From positions 1 through 64,000 of the forward strand of contig CAMDBX010000011.1 in the NCBI GenBank assembly GCA_945889445.1: a stretch of DNA of 64,000 nt, written 5' to 3'. Each line of letters begins with the position of its first letter. Position 1 is the first letter of the stretch. The position numbers were made by a program, and so were the translations under genes. The notes under the pieces are model-generated. The model did not search any database, was not told where the DNA came from, and worked only from the letters and a program-made list of their open reading frames with translations. Positions 1 to 10,150 of this stretch are shown one piece after another. Origin of the DNA: Rhizobium sp. Q54 (GTDB lineage: Bacteria; Pseudomonadota; Alphaproteobacteria; Rhizobiales; Aestuariivirgaceae).

Positions 1-114
1 CTGGGCTACCGGCCCCCAGCCCCAGAGGTCTTCATTCCGCAGTCCGCGCGGGCGGCTGCGCTACCCCAACCGGCTTCGCCGCCCGCGCTGGCGCCCAAGC
101 CAATCATGCACTAA
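1..114 (+). mobile_element. C-terminal fragment of an integrase-core transposase (cut by window edge)
   Basis: Frame 1 from base 1 reads LGYRPPAPEVFIPQSARAAALPQPASPPALAPKPIMH* with TAA at 112-114; LGY(R/K)PPAPEVF plus a Pro/Ala-rich tail is typical of the C-terminus of IS integrase-type transposases. Not in the ORF track because it lacks a start. Confidence 0.7.
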
Positions 115-148
115 CATTCAAGCCGGACCACTCAATGGGGGCTGATCA
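115..148. mobile_element. Probable terminal end of the same insertion sequence (ccggaccactcaatgggggctgatca)
   Basis: Follows the transposase stop directly; resembles IS ends recalled from rhizobial genomes; MarC homology stops here. Confidence 0.55.
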
Positions 149-633
149 ACCGCCATTACGGCCAGCAACACGGCGGCTGTCACAGCCTGCTCGGCGAGGC
201 TTTTCACCGTGTTGTCGGTCATCGCCACGATGGCGGCGATGGAGCCGCCGCCCGCCAGCAAAGGCATGGCGAGGGGAAACACAGCGACGTCTCCCGCAGG
301 AGCATCGCTTTCAGCGCTCCCGCCCTGGACTTCGCCGAACACCATGCGGATACCGAGGATGAGCAGAACCAGGGCGCCCGCGACCCGAAGGGCAGGTAGA
401 GTTACTCCAAGTTTTTCGAGAAACAGCTGCCCGAAAGCCAGTAGGAAGAGGAGAATCACACTGGCGATCAGGCAGGCCCTGAAGGCCGTCTGGTTACGCT
501 CGGCCGCTGTCATCTTCGCGGTGACCGACAGGAGCACCGGCACCGCGGCGAATGGATTGATTGTCACCAGCAGCAGGACAAATTCATCTGAAATGTAAGC
601 CACGACCTTCTCCGTCCCTGAGATCCTCAACAT
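118..633 (-). pseudogene. MarC-family integral membrane protein, C-terminus apparently truncated by IS insertion
   Basis: FVLLLVTINPFAAVPVLLSVTAKMTAAERNQTAFRA...LRVAGALVLLILGIRMVFG is MarC-like; the last residues VDQPPLSGPA* are encoded by the IS-end sequence. Start chosen at internal Met (MLRISG). Confidence 0.7.
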
Positions 634-685
634 AGAGTATTGCCTTGCGGAGTGCCACCGGCCGGAAGACCCGGCGTCACGCAGC

Positions 686-1807
686 TTGCCAAATCGTGCC
701 ATGTGCCCTCAAATCGGCACCGGCCGAACGGTCCAGCAGCGAGGAACCCCACACGTGACAGGAAAGTCCGCCGTCAATGGCACAGAACCCGGGCTCTCCA
801 CAACCGGCGGCCTGCTGTTGGTCATCGCCACCATCCTCCTGCTCGGAGCCATGTCATGGGGCGAGATGGTGTTTGCGCCTGCGGCCTTCGCCATTTTCAT
901 CGTCATGGTCGTTTGGCCGCTGCAGGCCTGGCTGCGGACGCGTATGCCCAAATCGCTGGCCATTGTCATCACCATCCTGGTGACGGTGGTTTCCATCGTG
1001 GCGCTGCTGTTGTTGTTCGTCTGGGGCATGAGCGTTGTGGGCCAGTGGCTGATCCGCAACGGCAGCCAGTTCCAGACCCTCTACAAGACCGCCAGCGACT
1101 GGCTGGAGGGGCATGGCGTACCGATCGCGGGCCAGATGACCGACATGTTCAGCATGTCCTGGATCGTGGGCATGGTTCAGACCACCCTGTCGCGGCTCAA
1201 CGGGCTTGCGGGCTTCGCCATGCTGGTGTTCGCCTTCGCGGTGCTCGGCCTCCTGGAGGTGGAGGATCTTGCCCGGCGCATCGCTGCCTCCGGTCGCCGC
1301 TTCGGCGGCGTCGACCTCATCGAAGTCGGGCGCGAGACGGCCAGCCAATTCGGCAAATACATGCTGGTGCGCAGCATCGCCAGCATCGTCACCGGCGCCA
1401 TCGTCTGGCTGATCGCCATGTTGGTGGGGCTTGAGCATCCCTCGGCCTGGGCGGCCATTGCCTTCACGCTCAACTATATTCCCTTCATCGGACCGCTGGT
1501 GGCGACGCTGCTGCCCACGCTCTTTGCGCTTGCACAGTTCCAGTCTTTCCAGATCGCGCTGGTGGTTTTGGTCTGCCTTACCGTCGTCCAGTTCATCATC
1601 GGCAGCTACCTGGAGCCGGTGTTGACCGGGTCGACCTTGTCGATGTCGCCTTTCGCGGTGATGTTCATGGTGTTCCTGTGGAGCCTGCTCTGGGGCCTCA
1701 CGGGTGCTTTCATCGGCGTGCCCATTCTGGTGGCGGTGCTCACCGTGTGCCGCCGCCTGCCATCCATGCGCTGGCTCACCGTGATGCTGTCGGCCGACAA
1801 GACCTGA
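686..1807 (+). CDS. AI-2E family transporter (PerM/YdiK-like membrane protein)
   Basis: Multi-spanning protein with ALNYIPFIGPLVATLLP and GSYLEPVLTGSTLSMSPFAVMFMVFLWSLLWGLTGAFIGVPI; actual start may be GTG at 755. Confidence 0.85.
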   Translation: MPNRAMCPQIGTGRTVQQRGTPHVTGKSAVNGTEPGLSTTGGLLLVIATILLLGAMSWGEMVFAPAAFAIFIVMVVWPLQAWLRTRMPKSLAIVITILVTVVSIVALLLLFVWGMSVVGQWLIRNGSQFQTLYKTASDWLEGHGVPIAGQMTDMFSMSWIVGMVQTTLSRLNGLAGFAMLVFAFAVLGLLEVEDLARRIAASGRRFGGVDLIEVGRETASQFGKYMLVRSIASIVTGAIVWLIAMLVGLEHPSAWAAIAFTLNYIPFIGPLVATLLPTLFALAQFQSFQIALVVLVCLTVVQFIIGSYLEPVLTGSTLSMSPFAVMFMVFLWSLLWGLTGAFIGVPILVAVLTVCRRLPSMRWLTVMLSADKT

Positions 1808-1928
1808 GATTTCAGTCCACAGCGAGGGCCGGCCTCTCCAATCATTCGCCTGCCCACCTTCCTCTTCCACTGGCGGGTCGCTTGGCCTATGGGCTGCAAC
1901 AGAATTTGGTTCACAGGTTTTTCGGCAC

Positions 1929-3551
1929 ATGATCCGCATTGACAACGTCAGCAAGCAGAATGGCCATCAGTTGCTGTTCATCGAAGCATCCGCAGCACTT
2001 CACCGGGGTGAGAAGGTGGGGCTGGTAGGGCCTAACGGAGCAGGCAAGACAACGCTGTTCCGCATGATCACTGGTCAGGACGAACCGGACGAGGGGCAGG
2101 TCTCCGTCGACCGCGGAATTTCCATCGGATACTTCAGCCAGGACGTGGGCGAAATGAGCGGTCGCAGCGCGGTATCCGAAGTGATGGACGGTGCGGGGCC
2201 GGTGAGTTCTGTGGCGCTCGAAATGAAGGATCTGGAGGCCGCAATGGCCGACCCTGACCCTGCCGGGGAGATGGAGCAGATCATTGAGCGCTATGGCGAG
2301 GTGCAGGCGCGCTTCGAGGAGCTTGGTGGCTATGCACTCGAAAGCCGGGCGCGTGAGGTTCTCGCCGGCCTCAGCTTCAGCCAGGAGATGATGGACGGCG
2401 ACGTGGGTGCGCTGTCTGGTGGTTGGAAGATGCGCGTGGCGCTGGCCCGCATCCTGCTCATGAAGCCGGACGCGATGCTACTGGACGAACCTAGCAACCA
2501 TCTCGACCTTGAAAGCCTGATCTGGTTGGAGTCTTTCCTCAAGGGCTACGAGGGCATGCTGATGATGACCTCGCATGACCGCGAGTTCATGAACCGTATC
2601 GTGACCAAGATCGTGGAGATCGATGGCGGCGAGTTGAACAGCTATTCGGGCGACTATGAGTTCTATGAGCAGCAGCGTGCGCTCAATGAGCGCCAGCAGC
2701 AGGCCCAGTTCGAGCGGCAGCAGTCTATGCTGGCCAAGGAAATCAAATTTATCGAGCGCTTCAAGGCACGGGCCTCGCATGCCGCGCAGGTGCAAAGCCG
2801 CGTGAAGAAACTGGAAAAGATCGACCGGGTAGAACCACCGAAGCGGCGGCAAACCGTTTTGTTCGACTTTCCCTCCGCACCGCGCTCCGGCGAGGACGTG
2901 GTCTCGCTCCGTAGCGTGCACAAGCGCTATGGCAGCCGCAGCATCTATGAAGGGCTCGACTTCCAGGTGCGCCGGCGAGAACGCTGGTGCGTGATGGGCG
3001 TCAACGGCGCGGGCAAGTCGACGCTGCTGAAACTGGTCACGGGCACCACCGAGCCCGACGAGGGCCGCGTCACCATGGGCGGCAGCGTGAAGCTCGGATA
3101 TTTTGCGCAGCACGCGATGGAGTTGCTGGAGGGTGAGCACACCGTCTTTCAATCGCTCGAGTCGGCTTTTCCGCAGGCAGGGCAGGGCTCGTTGCGTGCT
3201 CTTGCCGGCTGCTTCGGTTTTTCGGGAGATGACGTCGAAAAGAAGTGCCGGGTGCTGTCAGGCGGTGAGAAGGCACGCCTGGTGATGGCGCGCATGCTTT
3301 ATGACCCGCCCAACTTCCTGGTGCTGGACGAGCCCACGAACCACCTGGACCTCCTGACCAAGGAAATGCTGATCAAGGCGCTGTCCGACTATGAGGGCAC
3401 GATGCTGTTCGTCTCGCATGACCGCCACTTCCTGGCGGCTTTGTCCAATCGCGTCCTTGAACTGACGCCCGACGGCATTCATCAGTATGGTGGCGGCTAT
3501 ACTGAATATGTCGCGAGCACGGGCCAAGAGGCGCCGGGGCTTCATAGCTGA
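1929..3551 (+). CDS. ABC-F family ATP-binding cassette protein
   Basis: Two Walker A (GPNGAGKTT, GVNGAGKST), two LSGG motifs, two DEP(S/T)NHLD motifs, no TM domain. Confidence 0.93.
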   Translation: MIRIDNVSKQNGHQLLFIEASAALHRGEKVGLVGPNGAGKTTLFRMITGQDEPDEGQVSVDRGISIGYFSQDVGEMSGRSAVSEVMDGAGPVSSVALEMKDLEAAMADPDPAGEMEQIIERYGEVQARFEELGGYALESRAREVLAGLSFSQEMMDGDVGALSGGWKMRVALARILLMKPDAMLLDEPSNHLDLESLIWLESFLKGYEGMLMMTSHDREFMNRIVTKIVEIDGGELNSYSGDYEFYEQQRALNERQQQAQFERQQSMLAKEIKFIERFKARASHAAQVQSRVKKLEKIDRVEPPKRRQTVLFDFPSAPRSGEDVVSLRSVHKRYGSRSIYEGLDFQVRRRERWCVMGVNGAGKSTLLKLVTGTTEPDEGRVTMGGSVKLGYFAQHAMELLEGEHTVFQSLESAFPQAGQGSLRALAGCFGFSGDDVEKKCRVLSGGEKARLVMARMLYDPPNFLVLDEPTNHLDLLTKEMLIKALSDYEGTMLFVSHDRHFLAALSNRVLELTPDGIHQYGGGYTEYVASTGQEAPGLHS

Positions 3552-3567
3552 TTTACGCGGAACTGAA

Positions 3568-3939
3568 CTATTGGCTCGCGAGGCGGCAGGGGAAGGCCTC
3601 TGACAGGGCGGCCGCAACGAGGCCGTCTGACTTGTGGTTCAGCAGGTTGGGGTGGTTGTTCAGCCAATCAACGGTCACTTTCACCAGATCGGACTGTGTG
3701 CCCGGTGTGGTGCTGCTCCAGTTGAAGCCATGGAGCTTGCTGGTGCAGTCAAACGTGTCTGAGACACCGACCACGTAGCCGGTGCACTGCGCCACCTTGA
3801 GGCGATACAGTGGGGATGATGGGCTTGCCTTGCAGATTTCCAGCAGGTCCCAGCCGTTCACATAACCAGCCGATGCTTCGACGGGTTGATTTAGGGCTAG
3901 TGCCAGTAGTGTTGCAAGCACGTAGCGCTTCTTGAACAT
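3568..3939 (-). CDS. Rap1a/Tai-type immunity-like protein, secreted
   Basis: Signal peptide plus NGWDLLEICK...AQCTGYVVGVSDTF...; resembles Rap1a immunity domain. Confidence 0.6.
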   Translation of the reverse strand: MFKKRYVLATLLALALNQPVEASAGYVNGWDLLEICKASPSSPLYRLKVAQCTGYVVGVSDTFDCTSKLHGFNWSSTTPGTQSDLVKVTVDWLNNHPNLLNHKSDGLVAAALSEAFPCRLASQ

Positions 3940-4152
3940 AGTGTTTGCTCCAGATGGGCGCCGCCATTTGCGGCCGACTGATTCTCGGGAGTAAGATATA
4001 GTACGTATGTATTTATTCTAATTGACTCTGGTCAAATGACTTAACTTCAGGTGGTAAATTCCTTCGTGCCCCTTGACCTGCCCATCGCCATGAGCCGACT
4101 GTTGCAGAAGCTTCAGTTTAGGGGAGGAAGCCCAAGGGCTTCAATGTCTTGC

Positions 4153-5190
4153 ATGCGGATATTCCATTCAGACGATCATCGCGGGCACGCCGGCGCCATG
4201 GAAATGCGCTACGATCGGCTCATCCCGATGTGCGAGAGCCCTGACCGCATCGACACGATTCTCGCCGCGTTGCGCGACCAGGGACACGTGGACCTTGCCT
4301 TGGCCTCCTCTTTCGGATTGGAGCCGGTGCTTCGCGTCCATACACCGGCTTTCGTCGACTTTCTGCAACGGTGCTGGCCGTTGTGGGAGGCCGAGTTCGG
4401 CCCCGGCGGCTTCGCCACGGCCTACATGTTCGGCATGCGCGGCATGGATCAGGTGCCGAATGGCAGCGTCCATTCCATGCTGTCCTGCTACACTTTCGAC
4501 GTCTGTGTGCCTTTCGTGGCTGGCACATGGACCGCAATCAGGTCAGCGGTGGACGTGACGCTGTCGGCGGCAAGCCATGTCGCTGGCGGTGGCCGCTCGG
4601 CCTTCGCGCTCTGCCGTCCGCCAGGTCACCACGCCTCTTCTGACCTTGCCGGTGGCTATTGCTACGTGAACAACGCCGCCGTGGCCGCGCAGATGCTGCT
4701 TGACCGGGGCGCATCGCGCATCGCCATCCTTGACGTTGACTATCATCACGGAAACGGCACGCAGCGGATATTCTATGATCGCAACGACGTGCTCTATGCC
4801 TCGATCCACGCCACGCCGGAACGCGAGTATCCTTTCCTGCTCGGCTATGCGCACGAGACGGGGGCCGGCAAGGGCCAGGGTTTCAACTTCAACCAGCCGC
4901 TGCCGCTCGGCACGGCGATCGACAGTTACCGTCCGGCACTGGCCGCCGCCCTGGAACGCGTGCGCGCCCATGCACCTGACGTGCTGATCGTGTCGCTCGG
5001 TGTCGACAGCTACATCCGCGACCCGGTCGGCGGCTTCGCGCTCGAAAGTGACGACTTCCTCACGCTGGGTGGCGACATCGCGACACTGCCCATGCCAACG
5101 CTTTTCGTGATGGAAGGTGGCTATGCGATCGAGGAGCTGGGACGCAACACCGCCAATGTGATCACCGGTTTCGCGCAGCGACGCGAATGA
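4153..5190 (+). CDS. Histone deacetylase family protein / acetylpolyamine amidohydrolase
   Basis: CRPPGHHA, ILDVDYHHGNGTQ, SIHATPEREYPF, VSLGVDSY motifs; likely start at internal Met MRIFHSDD. Confidence 0.88.
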   Translation: MRIFHSDDHRGHAGAMEMRYDRLIPMCESPDRIDTILAALRDQGHVDLALASSFGLEPVLRVHTPAFVDFLQRCWPLWEAEFGPGGFATAYMFGMRGMDQVPNGSVHSMLSCYTFDVCVPFVAGTWTAIRSAVDVTLSAASHVAGGGRSAFALCRPPGHHASSDLAGGYCYVNNAAVAAQMLLDRGASRIAILDVDYHHGNGTQRIFYDRNDVLYASIHATPEREYPFLLGYAHETGAGKGQGFNFNQPLPLGTAIDSYRPALAAALERVRAHAPDVLIVSLGVDSYIRDPVGGFALESDDFLTLGGDIATLPMPTLFVMEGGYAIEELGRNTANVITGFAQRRE

Positions 5191-5193
5191 GGT

Positions 5194-6318
5194 CTAGCCT
5201 TGCGTGGTTACGGCGATCACCTTCTTCATCCGCGCATCCAGCGCCTCCCAGTTGGCGCCGAATATGGCCCAGCCCTGCAGGCTGAAGAGGTTGAACATGC
5301 GGGCCATGTCTTCGTTTGACTTGGGATAGTTGATCCAGTGCGGCGGCGCCACGAGGTCCGAGCGTGACATGAAGTCCGTCGAAACATCCAGGAAGCGCTG
5401 CTGCGTATCCTTCTCCATGAGATAGGCTTGGAAAAGATCGGCAAGGTCCGAGTGCTTCGTGCCGCGCACCTTCATGAACCAGTTGGTGTAGGAGGCGGTG
5501 CCCTCTGTGGGGATGGCCGCGCTGAACTCGGTGCCGTGTTCCTTGATGAAGCCATAGGCATCGGCGGAATACATCATCGCCACCTCAGCCTCCTGCTGCA
5601 GCATCAGGTTGGCGAGTTCGGCGCCGTCCTTGTACCACTTGGGCATGCGCAGCTTTTCCAGTTCGACAAACAGCGGCTCCATCTCGGCCGGCGTTCCGAA
5701 CACTTCCTCGATGCCTGGCGTGGTCTTTGACAACAGCGCGGGGATGCAGAGGTCCCAGTAGAACGCCGCTGAATCCATCGTCGTCTTGCCGAGCACCTTG
5801 GGATCCCAGAAGTGCGCCCAGCTGTCGGGGCCGAGGCCCGCCGATTTCGCCGTCAACATCCACAGCGAACCACCGCCGAACGGCACGCCAAACTTCTTCG
5901 CCTCGCCGCGGGTTGCATCGAACCACGGGTAAACCGCCTCGAAACCCTTGATCTTGCTGCGGTCAGTTTCGAGGAAGAGGTTCTCCGCAAGGCCTGAGGA
6001 GGTGGTGTACTCATCGGCGATCGTAATGTCGAAAGGCGGATTGTCGGCGGGTGCTGCCACGATCTGCGACACCATCTGGTCCCAGCCGCCAACTGTTTCC
6101 ACCTTGGTGCCGTATTGGGCGTTGAAGGGCTCCACCACTGCCTGGCGGAAGCTCAGCTCATGGTTTCCCGACCACGACACCACGATCAGGCTCTCGCCCT
6201 CGAAGGCGGCATGCGCAGTCGACACCATGGCCCTGCCCAGAAGAGCCGGTATGGCCACGCCCACCGCAGCTTGCGCGAGAAAGCGACGGCGGGTCGGGTT
6301 AAAGGGCTTCATGTTCAT
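5194..6318 (-). CDS. ABC transporter substrate-binding protein (PotD-like, Tat-type signal)
   Basis: NPTRRRFLAQAAVGVAIPALLGRA leader; close paralog of the protein at 10151-11278. Confidence 0.88.
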   Translation of the reverse strand: MNMKPFNPTRRRFLAQAAVGVAIPALLGRAMVSTAHAAFEGESLIVVSWSGNHELSFRQAVVEPFNAQYGTKVETVGGWDQMVSQIVAAPADNPPFDITIADEYTTSSGLAENLFLETDRSKIKGFEAVYPWFDATRGEAKKFGVPFGGGSLWMLTAKSAGLGPDSWAHFWDPKVLGKTTMDSAAFYWDLCIPALLSKTTPGIEEVFGTPAEMEPLFVELEKLRMPKWYKDGAELANLMLQQEAEVAMMYSADAYGFIKEHGTEFSAAIPTEGTASYTNWFMKVRGTKHSDLADLFQAYLMEKDTQQRFLDVSTDFMSRSDLVAPPHWINYPKSNEDMARMFNLFSLQGWAIFGANWEALDARMKKVIAVTTQG

Positions 6319-6405
6319 CTGAGTGCTCCCTGCTCTGTCGCGTCAAGATTTTGAGGACTGAGTGGATCACTTCGGGCATGGGTGCGCAAGTGGGCGCAAC
6401 CGCCC

Positions 6406-7230
6406 TCACCACAACGCGCCGCCAGTGATCTGGATGTTCTCAGCGGTAATGCCGTGGGCATCGTTACGGCAGAGATAGGCGGCGAGACTGGCGACCTCGC
6501 CGGGCTGGATGATCCGTTGTTGCGGGTTCTGGGCGGCAATCTCCGCCATCGCATCTTCCAGTGTCCTGCCCTTGCCCTCGCGAGCAAGGACCTGTTCGAC
6601 ATTGCGTCGCATCAGTTCGGTCTCAACCCAGGTGGGCGAAATCATCACGCAACTCACGCCATGTGGCGCACCCTCAAGGGCGATGCAGCGCGTCAGGCCG
6701 AGGAGGCCCGCCTTTGAGGCGCAGTAGGCGGGGTTATCCTTCCAACCCACCGTCGCTGCAGTCGATCCGATGTTGATGATTCGGCCCCAGCCTCGTGCCA
6801 TCATGCCGGGCAGCAGCGCCCGGGCCATGCGGAAGGCACCGGAAAGATTGGTCTCGATGATTTTCAGCCACAACTCGTCTGAATGGCCGCAAACCGGTTG
6901 CTCCGCCGTGGTGCCTGCGGCATTGACCAGAATGTCGAAGGGCCCGCAGCATTCCTCGGCTGCAGTGACGAAGCGCTGTATGCTGTGCCCATTACGCACG
7001 TCGAGATGGCCGGCGAAGACCTTGATGCCCGGTGCGGCAAGAGCTTGGTGCACAGCCTCGATCTCTGCTTCCTCCGGATAGGCGGCAGCATCTCCCAGCC
7101 GGCCGCCGACACCAACATAGGAGCCGACCGCGACATGCGCCCCCTCGGCAGCCATGGCGTGGGCGATGGCGCGGCCCTGGCCAGTCATTCCGCCAGTGAT
7201 AAGAGCGGCCCTGCCCGACAGCGTTGTCAT
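6406..7230 (-). CDS. SDR family NAD(P)-dependent oxidoreductase
   Basis: ALITGGMTGQGRAIA, NAAGTT, YCASKAG motifs. Confidence 0.9.
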   Translation of the reverse strand: MTTLSGRAALITGGMTGQGRAIAHAMAAEGAHVAVGSYVGVGGRLGDAAAYPEEAEIEAVHQALAAPGIKVFAGHLDVRNGHSIQRFVTAAEECCGPFDILVNAAGTTAEQPVCGHSDELWLKIIETNLSGAFRMARALLPGMMARGWGRIINIGSTAATVGWKDNPAYCASKAGLLGLTRCIALEGAPHGVSCVMISPTWVETELMRRNVEQVLAREGKGRTLEDAMAEIAAQNPQQRIIQPGEVASLAAYLCRNDAHGITAENIQITGGALW

Positions 7231-7378
7231 GGCATGGGCCCGCCAGTCTCAGGTGGTTCTTGCAGTGGCCAGCCGCTAGGCCCAGAATGGGCGCGCATAG
7301 GCATTTTGGCGGTCACATCGTGCATCGAGAGAAAAAGCTAGATCAGGTTTTTCCCCACGGCCATGTGCCTTTGGGTAC

Positions 7379-8179
7379 ATGAGGTGGAGCGTGCCGCGAC
7401 ATTGTGAACTTGGCGATGCCACGCAGCTCGCGCTGGTGGCAGCCATCAATGGAGTGGGCTCGGACAGCCATGTCGATCGGCTGATCGACCTGATCGCGTC
7501 GCTCGTGCCGCATGATCTGGTGACGGTGGTGCGCTATTCGGTGACGGAGCGGCCAGAGTTCGTTTCCCACCGCAACTACTCCGAGGAGATGATCAAGAGG
7601 TATCTGGCGGTCTATTATCCCTACGATCCCTTCTACCGGCAATGGCGTGAGGGGCAGGAGCCAGGTGTGGTTCGCCTGCAGGCGGCAGCCCCGGTGCAAT
7701 ATGTGACCGAGTTCCTCGGCCAGTCGGTGATCACCGACGAACTGGGCGTTCTGCTCGAGGATGGACCAGGCTGGTGCCTGGGGGTATTTCTCGATCGCCG
7801 CAAGGGACGCTTCAGCCAAGCTGACGTGTCGCGGTTGGACGCGCAGTTCCCCGTCATTGCGGCGCTGCATGCGCTGGACACGCGGGCACGCCGCCCGCGC
7901 TTCCGCCGCACCGAGCAAGCCCCTGCCAAGGGCAAGACGCCGCGGTTGCCGCCGAGCCTCACCGCACACGACCGACTGTGGCCCGAACTGAGCCCGCGTG
8001 AACGTCACATCGTGGGACTCATTCTGCAAGGCCATCCGACAGCGGCAATCGCCGGAAAACTGGCCCTTGCGCGCGGAACGGTGAAGAACCACCGCCGCAG
8101 CATCTACACCAAGCTCGACATCACCACCGAGCGCGAGTTGTTCCTGCGCTACTTCGATTCAACTGAAGGGCGTTCTTGA
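7379..8179 (+). CDS. LuxR-family helix-turn-helix transcriptional regulator
   Basis: C-terminal LSPRERHIVGLILQGHPTAAIAGKLALARGTVKNHRRSIYTKLDI. Confidence 0.88.
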   Translation: MRWSVPRHCELGDATQLALVAAINGVGSDSHVDRLIDLIASLVPHDLVTVVRYSVTERPEFVSHRNYSEEMIKRYLAVYYPYDPFYRQWREGQEPGVVRLQAAAPVQYVTEFLGQSVITDELGVLLEDGPGWCLGVFLDRRKGRFSQADVSRLDAQFPVIAALHALDTRARRPRFRRTEQAPAKGKTPRLPPSLTAHDRLWPELSPRERHIVGLILQGHPTAAIAGKLALARGTVKNHRRSIYTKLDITTERELFLRYFDSTEGRS

Positions 8180-8246
8180 CAGGGTGACGGTCGAACCATA
8201 ACTTGATGGGCATCCAGTTTTTTGTACACAGCTACAGCGAGGTGGC

Positions 8247-9143
8247 ATGGAGCAACCTGCATCCACGGTTCGGCACGAGGCGGAGGTCGGGCGGCGTCAC
8301 ACGCCCGACTTCGGAGGGCGCACGCTGGTTCTCGAACTCGAACTCTTCCTTCTGTCCTTCGTGTCCACGGGGCTCAGCGTTGCCGGGCTGATCCCGATGT
8401 GGCTGGGGGTCGTGGGCAATACGGTATTCCTCTATGCGCTCTATACGGTTGTGCATGAGGCCGTGCATGCCAACATCAGTTCGCGGCGCAAGAACCTGCG
8501 CTGGATCGACCCGCTTGCCGGCATCATCGCATGCGCACCGTTGTGGTTGAACTATCACCAGCACAAGCGCCAGCACATGGCGCACCATGCCCATACCAAC
8601 GAAGACGATGACCCGGACATCTATGCCCGCGGCAGCTTCCTGGGCTGGGTTTTCCTGCGCCTTCCGGTAGCGCTCATCAGCTACTTCAATCCGGTGCAGC
8701 TGTACCGGGATTGCGGGCGTTTCAACTGCACACGCCGTGAATATGCATACACCTTCACCAGCTTCACCACCTATTCGCTGATCGTGATCGGGCTCCTGGC
8801 GATGGGCTATTGGCGCGAGGTGCTGTTTCTTTGGTTTATTCCCTGGTGGATCGGGCAGACGGCGATGCTGACCTTCTTCACCTGGACGCCGCACCACGAC
8901 CATCATGAGACAGGGCGCTACCGCAACACGCGCGTGTCGCTTTTCCCCTTCGCCAACTTCCTGCTGCAGGGACAGAACTACCACCTCATCCATCACATGA
9001 TGCCGGCCGTCCCGTACTACCGCTACAAGCCGGTGTTTGACGAACTGCGGCCCGTACTTGAGGCCAAGGGTGTGAGGATCGAAGGGCTGGTGCCAGACCG
9101 GCGCAACGAGCGCCCGGCGCTCAGCGGCGAAGCACTTCGATGA
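8247..9143 (+). CDS. Fatty acid desaturase family protein
   Basis: Histidine boxes HEAVH, HQHKRQHMAHH, HHDHHE / HLIHHMMP with TM segments. Confidence 0.87.
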   Translation: MEQPASTVRHEAEVGRRHTPDFGGRTLVLELELFLLSFVSTGLSVAGLIPMWLGVVGNTVFLYALYTVVHEAVHANISSRRKNLRWIDPLAGIIACAPLWLNYHQHKRQHMAHHAHTNEDDDPDIYARGSFLGWVFLRLPVALISYFNPVQLYRDCGRFNCTRREYAYTFTSFTTYSLIVIGLLAMGYWREVLFLWFIPWWIGQTAMLTFFTWTPHHDHHETGRYRNTRVSLFPFANFLLQGQNYHLIHHMMPAVPYYRYKPVFDELRPVLEAKGVRIEGLVPDRRNERPALSGEALR

Positions 9144-10005
9144 GGCCCGCGCCCACGATCAGCGCCGTGCCCACGCCCTCTGCCCACCCGAAGGGCTGGC
9201 CGGAGAGCAAGCCTGCCGACAGCGTGCCGAACAGCACCTCGGTCATCAGCAGGATGCCAACGCGTGCCGAGTCGATGCGTTGGGCCGCCCAGAGCACCAG
9301 AAAATTGGGAGGCACGAAGATGATGAGTCCCAGCAGCACGATCCACGGCAGCATGGATACGAGGTGACCTGTTTGGGCCAGCGGCAACGCCATGGCCGCG
9401 GCGATGGCGAGAATGACGGCCGAAGACAGGAAGCCGCCGAGCGCGAAGCCGAACACCGGCTGCGCCACGAGCCGGGTGGGCCGGTGGAAGCTGCGGATGG
9501 TGCCCGCCGCCCAGCACATGCCGCTGAAAAGTGCCAGCACATCGCCCCAGTTGCGCGGCAGGGGAATGCCATCCTTGACGCCGAGTACGGCTGCCAGCCC
9601 CGCGAAGCCCATGGCCATGGCCAGCAGCCTGCTGGCGCTGAGCCGCTCGCGGAAGAGAAGCCAGCCCGCAATGGTGCTCCACACCGGCGTGAGGTAAAAC
9701 AGCAATATGGCGTGGATGACGTCGGTCAGCACCAGGCTCACCGTGTAGAGCGAGAAGGCGGTGCCGAGCAGAAGGCCGTTGACCGACTGATCCATGAAGC
9801 CGGTCCAGGCCTTGCGCTGCGTCAACCACGGCAGGGCGGACAGCATCGCGAGCGCATTGAAGATGAGCGATACCCATGCGCCCCCCACCCCCTCGGAGCC
9901 GAACCAGTGGAGCGGCACCCAGAACACCCCCCACATGGCGCCGCACAGGGCTACCGCTATGGCAGGCAGAAGGTGGGACTCCGGTCTTGCGGCAGGCGCG
10001 CTCAT
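9121..10005 (-). CDS. DMT (EamA-like) family transporter
   Basis: About ten TM helices, repeated EamA pattern; likely start MSAPAARPES at 10005. Confidence 0.85.
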   Translation of the reverse strand: MSAPAARPESHLLPAIAVALCGAMWGVFWVPLHWFGSEGVGGAWVSLIFNALAMLSALPWLTQRKAWTGFMDQSVNGLLLGTAFSLYTVSLVLTDVIHAILLFYLTPVWSTIAGWLLFRERLSASRLLAMAMGFAGLAAVLGVKDGIPLPRNWGDVLALFSGMCWAAGTIRSFHRPTRLVAQPVFGFALGGFLSSAVILAIAAAMALPLAQTGHLVSMLPWIVLLGLIIFVPPNFLVLWAAQRIDSARVGILLMTEVLFGTLSAGLLSGQPFGWAEGVGTALIVGAGLIEVLRR

Positions 10006-10150
10006 GCGTTCCTTATGCGTGGCAGCGCGGCGGCATGCAATGTGACCTTGGTCACCAGGGCCGGTATTTCCTTGACCATGCCGGGCAACAGGTTTGATTA
10101 TGGCTGCATTGGCAGAAGACCAAAAGATAAACAGTCCAGGGAGTGAAGCA

